Source of the DNA: Brasenia schreberi
Taxonomy: Eukaryota; Streptophyta; Magnoliopsida; Nymphaeales; Cabombaceae
Assembly: GCA_036023115.1 (NCBI GenBank)
Contig: JAYKKT010000089.1
Span: 21,199,001-21,263,000 of the forward strand
Length of the DNA stretch: 64,000 nucleotides
Direction of reading: 5' to 3'
Shown: positions 57,301-64,000 of the stretch, piece after piece
Layout: each line of letters begins with the position of its first letter
How positions within the stretch are numbered: the stretch's first letter is position 1
Translations under genes and position numbers: made by a program
The notes under the pieces: generated by a model
The model's input: only the letters and a program-made list of their open reading frames with translations
Told to the model about the DNA's origin: nothing
Database searches by the model: none

Positions 57301-60292
57301 CACATCCATACAAAAAAGCGCAACAAGTTGGAACACAAAAGGCTTAATGATTTGGTTTATATTCGTTGTAACATGCGCCTTCGTGAAAGGTAATGTTGTA
57401 TTATTTTCAAATTTTCAATTCGATATTATTTAACTTCAGTTTTCAATTGTTAATATTACTTACTAATTGTTTATCTTTGTTTGTGTCGTAGGCAATTAAA
57501 AAAAGTAAATAGAGAAGAAAGTCAGTTCGATCCAATAAGTTTGAATAATTTTGATATATTAGAAGATTGGGTTATGGAAGACACTGAAGAAAATGCCCTC
57601 CTGACAGAAGAAGACGTTGCCTGGATTAATTTAGAAGGAGCGCAACAACACTATGGAGATGAAGAATTTGATTTTAAAGAATAAGGTGTGGGCATGGCTG
57701 ATGATGATGAGGATCTGCAACAAAGAGAAGATAGATTATTTAGTTGATGATCCTGATTACAATTTGTAAAATGTAACATTATATGTAACTGTAGTGTACT
57801 GTAAAGTGTATGTATTTTATTTTTTGGATTCAAAATATGTAAATTTGGATGCAATTGTTCAATGTTGAAGGCTCAATCTGTACTAAACTTACATTATATG
57901 AATTTAAAGCAATTATCAGATTTTTCCTGATTTTTTTCAATTTTTATTAATTTTTAATTAATTTTTGCATTATTTTAATATTAAAGTACGATACGATACG
58001 ATACGCCCATATCATGGAGCCCAGCGATACACGATACGATACGCGTCAGACAACACTGGTTGGTGGTGCTCCAAAATATAAAAATATAGTAGCACTACTG
58101 CAATACCCGAATTTTTCGCTGCTATAGATTTCGAAGGCAATGGACTTGAGGAGTATTACTTAATTTGAGAAGTAGGTTATTTACACTTTAGGCATAAAAC
58201 AAGTAACATTATTTAGTTCTCATTGTACATAATAACAAGGAAGTTGTTGATCTGAAGTTTGAAATTTTAATCATTCACCATTGTGGTTTTGATGCTTTGT
58301 CTTTCATATCACAGAATCATAAAGCATGTGCTCATGAGAAATTCATATTGACCCTAATTTTTCTAGTATTGAAGTCTAAGACTTTTTTACTTTTTGTATT
58401 GTTTACCATAAATTTTTGTTCTCTTGGACCCTTAGTACAATTTCTTAATATTATTCAAAACAAATTATATCTCAAAATTCTATGTTTAAGTACAACATTT
58501 ACAACTCATGTCAAATTTCACCTCCAGCAACAAAAGAACGTGTAAGAAAACAAGAACAGCAAGAGTATTGGTGGTGACAGTAGTATAGTAGCATATAAAC
58601 AACAACTACAGCCTTTTCTATTGTCATACCACCATATTGCTGGGAGAATGAATACCAAGTTTGCCTATAAATAACTCATTTGCTAGTTCATGGTGAGCAT
58701 TATACATGTCACAAACATATGCTAGATCATGAGAATATGGAACACAAAAATGACCATATAACTGCAATGACCCAAAGGTGGAAGAAGTAAACAAGGAAAA
58801 CAAAGTAATTACCACCATGTTCACGAAAGACCTCGGAGAAACAAACATCACCCGCACGACGCATATGATCCTACCACCAGGGAAAATAGTTGAATTACTG
58901 AATAAAAATTATAAATATGTAGTGACAACAAAGAAGCAAAATCGCTAATTCTCATGCTACTTTATCAAAGGGAGACAAATTCACCTTTAGGTCTTGCCAT
59001 GATGCAGATGAGGGTAATCCAGTAACCAAGACTATCGCGCAAACAATAAAGCACATTAAAGTAGAGAATGAAACACAAAAGTATTTAGAGTTGTAACACA
59101 TACAATGCAAAATAAGTACAACCAGAAGCACATGTACCTCGGTACTCAGAGCGCCTAGAGACACCACCACGTCCCCCTCCTCCACCACCGTAACTGCTAC
59201 GTCGATCAGATGATGAAGATGGACCACGACCCCCATGAGCTAGTTCCACCTATAAGTTAGAAAACAGACACAAGGTCAAATGAGTCTCTAACAAGAAATT
59301 CTCGGCAATCCAATGAAAATCTGGAATGCAACAGGAGACAAAGGAGCTTTAGTGAAGATGGATCATGGCCGTTACCCTCATACACCGAAAAGGAAGTTCA
59401 TAAAGGATGTATCGCCATGTAACAAAATGTACAATATAATGAAAAACTAGAAAGCATATCTAACAGATAAAGGAGCACTAGTGTACACAATATAATGAAA
59501 CTAGCAAAGTGGAGATGCTCACACGTAGCCTGTGCCCATCAAAATCATATCCATCACGGCCACGTATGGCATCCTCAGCATCTCGGGTATCTTCAAACTG
59601 GCAAAAAAAAAAGAAATTAGCAAATTAAAGATAGACCACTAGCAAATAGAAAACAAACCATGGCCATGACGATCAACTACAAACAAAAGATAGAAAAGAA
59701 AAAGCTCAAAGCCAGGACACTACCTCAATGAAACAGTAGCCTGGAGGCCTAGGTGGTATTTTCAAATCAATGTCAACTATAGGTCCGTACTGCAAAACAG
59801 AGTTTTAGAAGCACAGATTTCAGCTTGCAACGACCACGAAAATCAAAATTCACGCATTAAGATGTGGGGAAACAGTGAAGTAACAACAAGAATACACGAC
59901 ACCCAAAGAAGGATCACTGAAAACATTGTTAGTTACTGAAAACAGAAAAGAAGTAAATGAAAAGGAGAGGAGATGCACACAAAGAACGACCAAGAACTTC
60001 TACAAATGCCACCGACGATTAAACCAAAAAGAAACCTTCTATGTCACTAAGTGGGGTCAAAATTACTAGTGGCCATTGAGTTATTTATTCAATCATATCC
60101 ATATTAAGTTAAAAGACGAAGATGGAGATGGAGAACAATTGATTAATGCAAAAATGACACTCATTTAATTTTAAAGGGGGTAAAATTGCAGAGCGTTCCG
60201 GCAACCTTGTAAAAGAGATCTTCAACCTCTCTTTCTCGTATATCACCAGGCAGGTTCCCGACATAAAGCGTTCGGCTTGATCGGCTACTCAT
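45330..60292 (-). CDS. SR34: SR-family splicing factor of the plant SF2/ASF type (SR34/SR30-like), 12 coding exons
   Basis: Nuclear pre-mRNA splicing factor that binds exons through two RRMs and recruits the spliceosome through its RS tail. Coding exons by GT-AG sites with consistent phase: 60292-60206, 59789-59724, 59597-59523, 59249-59138, 59031-58985, 58870-58813, 48432-48383, 48273-48217, 48123-47996, 47915-47826, 45561-45528, 45434-45330. Sum 909 nt, 302 residues plus TGA; Arabidopsis SR34 is about the same size. RRM1 has RNP2 LYVGNL (residues 9-14) and RNP1 GYCFIEFE (46-53). A Gly-rich hinge is at about 97-105. RRM2 carries the invariant SWQDLKD (124-130), diagnostic of SF2/ASF proteins. 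The RS domain runs from about 190 to 302. The start Met begins MSSRSSRT as in the family. Introns are 80-416 bases except intron 10 (2.26 kb) and intron 6 (about 10.4 kb, full of transposons). Orthology to SR34 versus SR30 is not resolved. Confidence 0.92.
45562..47825 (-). other. Intron 10 of the SR gene (2.26 kb)
   Basis: Lies between the RS-domain exon ending at 47826 (donor GTATCTTTCC) and the short 34-nt RS exon starting at 45561 (acceptor TTTTTGCAG). No transposon ORF is recognised. Long introns next to short RS exons are typical sites of alternative splicing in plant SR genes, and a cryptic exon may lie here. None is called. Confidence 0.5.
48746..48948. repeat. Fold-back (MITE-like) inverted repeat in intron 6
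   Basis: The left arm (48746-48840, with AAATATCTCAACCGTTCAATC and GCAAAAAGTA) is the imperfect reverse complement of the right arm (48851-48948, with TTTTGCTTTTTGC and GAACGACTGAGATATTTA). The loop is about 10 bases (ATTCACCTGG). The whole is about 200 bases. Microsatellites border both sides. No coding capacity. Confidence 0.65.
48955..49300. repeat. Microsatellite cluster (TC, TA, GA, GATA)
   Basis: TCTCTCTCTATCTCC, TATATATATAGAGAGAGAG and a G-run at 48959-49005, then CTCTCTCTCTATCTATA and GATAGATAGATAGG plus GAGAGAGAGAG at 49219-49295. Each pair of TC and GA tracts can pair as a hairpin. A CA/TA-rich stretch also lies at 48610-48740. Confidence 0.75.
49400..50100 (-). mobile_element. Possible copia LTR-like region
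   Basis: The text AATTTAACACGGTTTGACAG resembles the conserved part of many plant copia LTRs (TTTACGTGGTTCGG), followed by a motif such as CTACGAGAACGAGG. A copia Gag fragment lies 620 bases further on (50722-50922). LTR ends were not found, so the limits are guesses. Confidence 0.3.
50722..50922 (-). pseudogene. Ty1/copia Gag fragment
   Basis: A minus-strand frame of 66 codons reads [20 protein letters not shown] then [20 protein letters not shown]. This follows the copia Gag N-terminal pattern (F-x-G-x-N-F-x-LW-x2-M, then I-x2-GL-x2-L-x-G-KKP). It is truncated and no protease, integrase or RT follows. It lies inside intron 6 of the SR gene. Confidence 0.5.
51381..51824. repeat. Diverged tandem duplication of about 210-230 bases
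   Basis: The segments 51381-51582 and 51593-51824 share long blocks, for example TGTTCCTTTTGGCTTGCTTT, AGGTTTACT, CCA-GAAACAAATTGG and GGCAATCTCTTAATACATG. They differ by several small indels. The origin of the unit is unknown and no protein domain was recognised. Confidence 0.8.
51917..53023 (+). mobile_element. RTE-type LINE, copy 1, 5'-truncated
   Basis: Non-LTR retrotransposon remnant. It encodes the RT segment from [18 protein letters not shown] through [12 protein letters not shown] (catalytic F-A-D-D) to the C-terminal part ending near LESIKRGRG. The 3' end has TAGCCGACCCCGTCTAGTAT and a TTG repeat tail, which is typical of plant RTE elements. An in-frame TGA follows RTQE (52089-52091) and further frameshifts are present. 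The 5' limit is approximate. No direct target-site duplication was found; instead an inverted repeat borders it. Confidence 0.8.
53494..53501. repeat. Target-site duplication of the hAT element, left
   Basis: GTTGGTGG directly before the terminal CAGTGTTGTC. The right copy is at 58059-58066. Eight bases is the size made by hAT transposases. Confidence 0.9.
54017..57684 (+). pseudogene. hAT transposase gene, one stop codon and an RTE insertion
   Basis: Transposase that would cut and paste the element. Exons 54017-55456, 56713-57100, 57185-57389 and 57492-57684, with introns GTACAT...TTTTACAG and GTAATG...CGTAG. Order: N-terminal BED-type zinc finger (Cys33, Cys36, His49/50, in [19 protein letters not shown]), a Gly/Arg/Ser-rich stretch, a DUF659-like core with MADGWTD and [13 protein letters not shown] (catalytic Asp candidates) and [11 protein letters not shown], then [19 protein letters not shown], and the C-terminal dimerisation domain with [16 protein letters not shown] (Glu of the CxxE-type triad). 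A single in-frame TAG (54248-54250) interrupts after [11 protein letters not shown]. The RTE (55457-56694) splits the core. Otherwise well preserved. ATG at 54017 was chosen because the upstream Met at 53954 lies before an intron-acceptor-like TTTTCAG. Confidence 0.88.
55457..56694 (+). mobile_element. RTE-type LINE, copy 2, inserted in the hAT transposase
   Basis: 5'-truncated RTE of 1238 bases flanked by the perfect 18-bp duplication ACTTGTCCTTTAGTGAAA (55439-55456 and 56695-56712). It encodes [20 protein letters not shown] and [20 protein letters not shown], then [18 protein letters not shown]. After a TAG (55664) and a TGA (55756), [14 protein letters not shown] and the C-terminal domain follow at 55831-56538. 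It ends TAGCCGACCCCGTCTAGTAT followed by a TTG repeat tail. Compared with copy 1 it has more 5' sequence and a longer tail. Confidence 0.93.
58059..58066. repeat. Target-site duplication of the hAT element, right
   Basis: GTTGGTGG directly after the terminal GACAACACTG, identical to 53494-53501. Confidence 0.9.
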
Positions 60293-60725
60293 TTTCCTTC
60301 AGGAAAACGTGAAGAACAAACAAAAGCCACAGAAAATTAATAAGCGTCAATGTTTGAATCCACAAAAAGCATTAACATTCACTTATTCAGCGTTCCTATA
60401 CAGCTAAAGCAAAATAAAGTTCTCGGTTAGGAGGCAATGTGCGAAATGTCAAATAAATATTGAATTAACTTCCGGCATACAAGCTTACAGAGATACCCGA
60501 TAGCCAAGGAAAAAAACACAATGTGAAGTTAACCACGATACCCCAAATATCAGAACTCGGGGACAGAGGCACACACATACAGAGTAAAAGAAAAGGGGCA
60601 AGTAAACTACAAAAGCCTGGGAAAAGAAAAACAGCTACTACAACAAAAAGCTGACGCGAACAGGCACAGGCCCAGGCGACTACACTAAAATCCCCAAGAG
60701 AAAACGAGAAGATCAATCTTCTTAC

Positions 60726-60860
60726 GGCAGCGAAAAAGGGATATAACCGATCCAGAAAGAGGCACGCCCCAGAATTATACTCCAAGGGGAAGAAACTACT
60801 CTAGAAGCAAGAGCTAGGGTTCTTCTAGGGTTTTCGCAACCGCGAGAGCCGGAGCGGGAG
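60726..60860 (-). other. Probable 5' UTR exon of the SR gene
   Basis: Downstream of the TATA box the minus strand reads CT-rich sequence, then GCGAAAACCCTAGAAG, and continues to a strong donor (GCC, then GTAAGAAG at 60725). An acceptor-like TTTTCCTGAAG precedes the start codon near 60297. So a 5' UTR intron of about 430 bases (60725 to about 60298) is likely. Inferred from splice signals only. Confidence 0.5.
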
Positions 60861-60882
60861 AGATCTGATGTGCTCGTGTCCT

Positions 60883-60890
60883 TATTTATA
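60883..60890 (-). promoter_or_regulatory. TATA box of the SR gene
   Basis: The minus strand reads GTCTATAAATAAGG. Transcription would start near 60850-60860, followed by the CT-rich leader. AAACCCTA telo-box motifs lie just downstream (about 60828) and about 136 bases upstream (about 60964). Telo-boxes are known in plant promoters of translation and RNA-processing genes. Confidence 0.6.
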
Positions 60891-61139
60891 GACTCGTATG
60901 GTTGGTGAGGAATCGAAATTTTCTGATGATACCTTTTATGAAACGAGGCCTTGTGTTCTTCTAGGGTTTTCGCAACCTCTACTATTTTTCTTTGATTTCT
61001 GACATCAGAAACCACTATGGCTAAGAGAGGTTTGCTCGATGGGGTCGATACAGATGTTTCGACATTGAGATCGGCCATTTTTTTGAAGGACTTAGCTGGA
61101 ATCTGATCGAGATTTCTAGCGCAGGTAGTCATTTAGCAA

Positions 61140-63291
61140 CATATATAGTACCATTGCGTAGAGCTCGAAGAGACGAAGGAATCTATACCATGTTTAGCTT
61201 GAGAGGTGGTCAGAAACAACCAAAAATACCATTTTATGAAACCACGTTTGTTGGTGACATTCTACTGACTCGGGCACGACCTAGTCGTCGAGGTCCCAAT
61301 TCAATCCTGGCCAGTCGGCCCTGGTGGGTTGGGTTCATATCAGCTGCTGCCTAGGACCCAAGGTCCAAATCTACATAGTACCTTGTCCCACTACAATGTC
61401 CAGGTAACGTGTCCGACCTTGTTTTGCATTGTGTCCATGTAAATTTATAGCATGTTCAGCTTGAAAATGCACGAGTTATAATTGCTATTTAAAAATGCTT
61501 TACTAAATTGCAGTTTGATTTAATTATGATATTCATTGACTCTTGTTTTAGAATGTGTATCTTTAATAAGAGGCGTGCTAGTATGAGTGCACTGAGTGAT
61601 AATGTTAAAGATGAACTTGCTTTGTTTATGAGAACGTTGATGATGATATACTTTATAATGTGTTGAGATTTGAGAATAAGTTGTGTTTGACCGATATAAG
61701 CAATTGTAAACTTAATTGTATAAATATACTAAAGCTATGGGTTTTTGCTTATTACGTGGGGATCTCTAGAGATTCTGTGGAGATGAGATAATCCTTGAAC
61801 GTTAGACCAAAGAAAAGTGTGGTCTGCAGGCATCCTTTCTTATGTGTTGTGATGACGAGTACCCAAGGTTGTTAGCGGGTGTCGAACGACTCTTGTAGCC
61901 TTGGCTCATAATTAGTCGAACATCAAATAAGTGTATATGTTTGTGTGACATCGTATGTAATTGTGCATATGTGGGTTTGTATGTATGGTTTTTATTAATG
62001 ATTATAAAGTTGCATGATATTTACTTGCTTTAATAATTGTGATATCCATTGATATTTTAAATGTGCATGCATCTAGTAGGTGACCCTATCAAGGAGTATA
62101 TCTTTCTATTGGGTACGTGTTGGTGTATTTGCCCTTTTGTAATTACCATTTTATAGGTCAAGTATTAGGTACAACCACATGAGCAATGCACAAGCAGAAA
62201 AAGTTACAGGTTCTAGAAAAGGTTGTGTTAGTTTGTAAATAATATAAATTTGTGTACAATTTTTTTGTATTTTTGAAATTGATTTTGAAAATATGGCTTA
62301 ACTTTATTCTGAACCATTTCAAACTGAATTCTTTTAGAAAATTCATTTTCATTTGTTTATCAATCTTGGGAAAGTTTTAGAAATCATCAATATCTATGTT
62401 TTGGATATTTTAGCTTATGGATCGACTAGTGTCTTCTTGACTCTATTGCGTGTTGTGGTGTTTGTATTAAGTGTAATGAATTTTCAAGCCTACTTCATAT
62501 ATCCATGCTTCATTGATGTATTTTGATATATTTATGGTGAAATGTTATATTTTGAGGAAAAGTGAAAAGCCAAAAGGTATAAAAAAGAAAAGTTCAAAAA
62601 AAGAAAGGAGAAAAAAGAAAATGTTTTAAAATAGAGAAAAAAAGAAAAGCAAAGCTCTATTGGATGCAAATCAATGAAAGTGAGACTTGATTGATGATAA
62701 AGAAGTAAATCCAAAATTTGACTTATTTCTTAGATTTTGGTACAAATTTGACTGAGTAACTTGAAATCCCTTATGAAACTTAGTGCGAAAGCAAGCTATT
62801 TAAAAAGTAGTGGCCGTGTTATAGCTTAAGGCAAAAGAAAAATGCATCTTTTCGTGGGATGTATCACAAATCGTGTACACGATGGAATGAAAAACAAAAC
62901 CTCTTGCCTTTGCCATTTGGGTGTGTGAGTCTCTGAGTGCCAATGTCTTCGGCAAGCTTGACACTCGGGGGTGGGACTCTCACATTCCATTTCGAGGGAC
63001 AGTGGCCAACTACAAGACTTAGGTGAAATTCTCTAAGGCTTGCTTGGCTCCAAGGATAAACACCAGTCCCGATCAAGCCCGTTGATGCGCTTGACGTCAG
63101 TTTTCCATGACATTCAGATGTGTTCGACCTATTATCCAATGTGTTATGCTAGTACCCTGTAACAACTTGCCACTATAAAACAACTTGCTTGGCTTGGGCT
63201 GCAGATTAAAGCATCATCTCCATCCTCATAGTGTGCATGGATATTTCCTATTAATGTAATTCTCCATTCATCCAACTATACACTATGAATA
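61140..63291. other. Intergenic region without a supported gene
   Basis: AT-rich DNA upstream of the SR gene. A purine-rich stretch with AAAAAGAAAAGTTC and AAAAAGAAAGGAG repeats lies at 62540-62660, a feature often seen in decayed plant LTR retrotransposons. No coding domain was recognised and the short ORFs are not supported. The Tat-lineage copy F starts at about 63292. Confidence 0.45.
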
Positions 63292-64000
63292 TTGATATGG
63301 AAGAAGTTTTTCATTTTTGACTTGCCAAATTTTTAACACTTGGTTTATGACAAGTAAAGAATCTCCAAAGACTTCAATGCATGATGGCCTTAGAGTTTTC
63401 AAAATTTTCAAGCCTTGTATGAGTGCTTCATACTCGGCTGTGTTGTTAGAACATTCGAAATCTAGGCGAATGGCGATGGGAATTTCTCCCTTTTCAGGGG
63501 ATATGAGGATGATTCCTGCCCCATCCCCTCTTTGGTTTCGTGCCCCATCGAAGTGCATCTTCCACACTTGGTTTTCACTTGAGCAATTTGATAGAATATG
63601 GTTTTGAAATTGATTTTGAAAGATGCCTTCGTCGGGCATTTTATCAAGTGTGGGATATGAATCCTCTAAAGGAAAGTCAGCCACATAATCAGCTAGGGCT
63701 TGCCCCTTGATGGAGGTTTGATGGTGGAATTTCAGGTCATATTCCATCAAGAGGAGCTGCCATTTACCCAGCCTACCCGTGAGGATAGGTTTTTCAAACA
63801 AATGCTTGATGGGATCAAGCCTAGACACTATCCAGATCTCATTATCTAGGAAGTAATGTCGAAATTTCTGGCAGGCCCATACCAAGGCCAAGCACGTCTT
63901 TTCTATGGCTTGATAGTTTTATTCGTAAGCCAATAGAGTTTTCGAAATATAGTAGATGACATACTCTTTATGAGTATCATCCTCATATTTAGCTAATAAG
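63292..64000 (-). pseudogene. Tat-lineage pol fragment, copy F (RNase H and archaeal-like RNase H)
   Basis: Minus-strand frame 63283-63891 shows ACQKFRHYFLDNEIW, RLDPIKHLFEKPILTGRLG, ALADYVADFPLED, WKMHFDGARNQRGDGAGIIL, NNTAEYEALIQGLK and VFGDSLLVINQ in one frame. This is better preserved than copies B and Z. It stops abruptly near 63292 (LLPY), where unrelated sequence begins, so integrase and the rest are lost. It continues beyond the window toward RT. Closest to copy B at 34718-35400. Confidence 0.85.

Larger units (their letters stand above)
53502..58058 (+). mobile_element. hAT-superfamily DNA transposon with nested RTE insertion
   Basis: Cut-and-paste transposon of 4557 bases. Terminal inverted repeats start CAGTGTTGTCTG on both ends (left 53502, right complement ends at 58058), with a 1-gap extension (TATCG). 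It is flanked by the perfect 8-bp duplication GTTGGTGG. Subterminal regions are dense in CGTATCG/CGATACG motifs (53515-53635 and 57985-58045), likely transposase-binding sites. Removing the RTE with its duplication leaves 3301 bases, a usual autonomous hAT size. It lies in intron 6 of the SR gene in opposite sense. Confidence 0.93.

Noticed and set aside
60722..61132. Minus-strand frame of 136 codons (SKPLLAIVVSDVRNQRKIV) upstream of the SR gene
   Set aside because: It looks somewhat protein-like, but it overlaps the TATA box and 5' leader, has no domain I recognise and no clear promoter. Left uncalled; a decayed retroelement Gag or LINE piece is possible.

Overview
This is a plant nuclear DNA window, almost certainly from a flowering plant. 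It carries one intron-rich host gene of the plant SF2/ASF (SR34/SR30) splicing-factor type. The rest is mainly plant transposons: Tat-lineage Ty3/gypsy retrotransposons, an hAT DNA transposon and RTE-type LINEs. No bacterial or organellar gene, tRNA, rRNA or CRISPR array was seen. The species cannot be named from the sequence.

Positions 1-41262 are a pile of one Ty3/gypsy family with very long LTRs (about 3.2 kb, TGTAAACACC...GTCTACA ends). Its pol has two RNase H domains, the native one and an archaeal-like one, which is the hallmark of the Tat lineage. All coding remnants are on the minus strand. Copy Z (1-15696) is a decayed element. It is interrupted by LTR P1 (2855-12149), which itself holds solo LTRs M1 (5362-8266) and P2 (8594-11802). 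Its own LTR is interrupted by LTR P3 (15697 to about 26557), which holds M2 (17394-22539, itself hit by P4 at 17757-20648) and M3 (23284-26544). Five of these insertions have perfect 5-bp target-site duplications, so the nesting order is readable. Copies A and B follow in the order A-internal (26558-28818), LTR D (28819-32083), B-internal (32084-39310), LTR E (39311-41262, cut off). LTR D serves both copies.

Positions 41263-45329 are mostly unique intergenic DNA with two SINE-like pieces and a possible copia/TRIM LTR-PBS junction. Positions 45330-60292 (minus strand) hold the SR gene, 12 coding exons and 302 codons by my splice reconstruction, with a TATA box and telo-box motifs upstream. Its sixth intron is about 10.4 kb. 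It contains a fold-back element, copia-like debris, a 5'-truncated RTE LINE (about 51917-53023), and a 4557-bp hAT transposon (53502-58058) with 8-bp target-site duplications. The hAT element itself carries a second RTE copy (55457-56694) with an 18-bp target-site duplication. Both hAT and RTEs are opposite in sense to the host gene.

Positions 61140-63291 are AT-rich and unassigned. From 63292 to the window end a further Tat pol fragment (copy F, minus strand) appears.

No previously undescribed enzyme system is evident. The most unusual biology is the self-nested LTR cluster with a divergent inverted LTR pair, and the three-level nesting (host intron, hAT, RTE). All boundaries come from reading the sequence by eye, and family names rest on motif recognition, not on searches.
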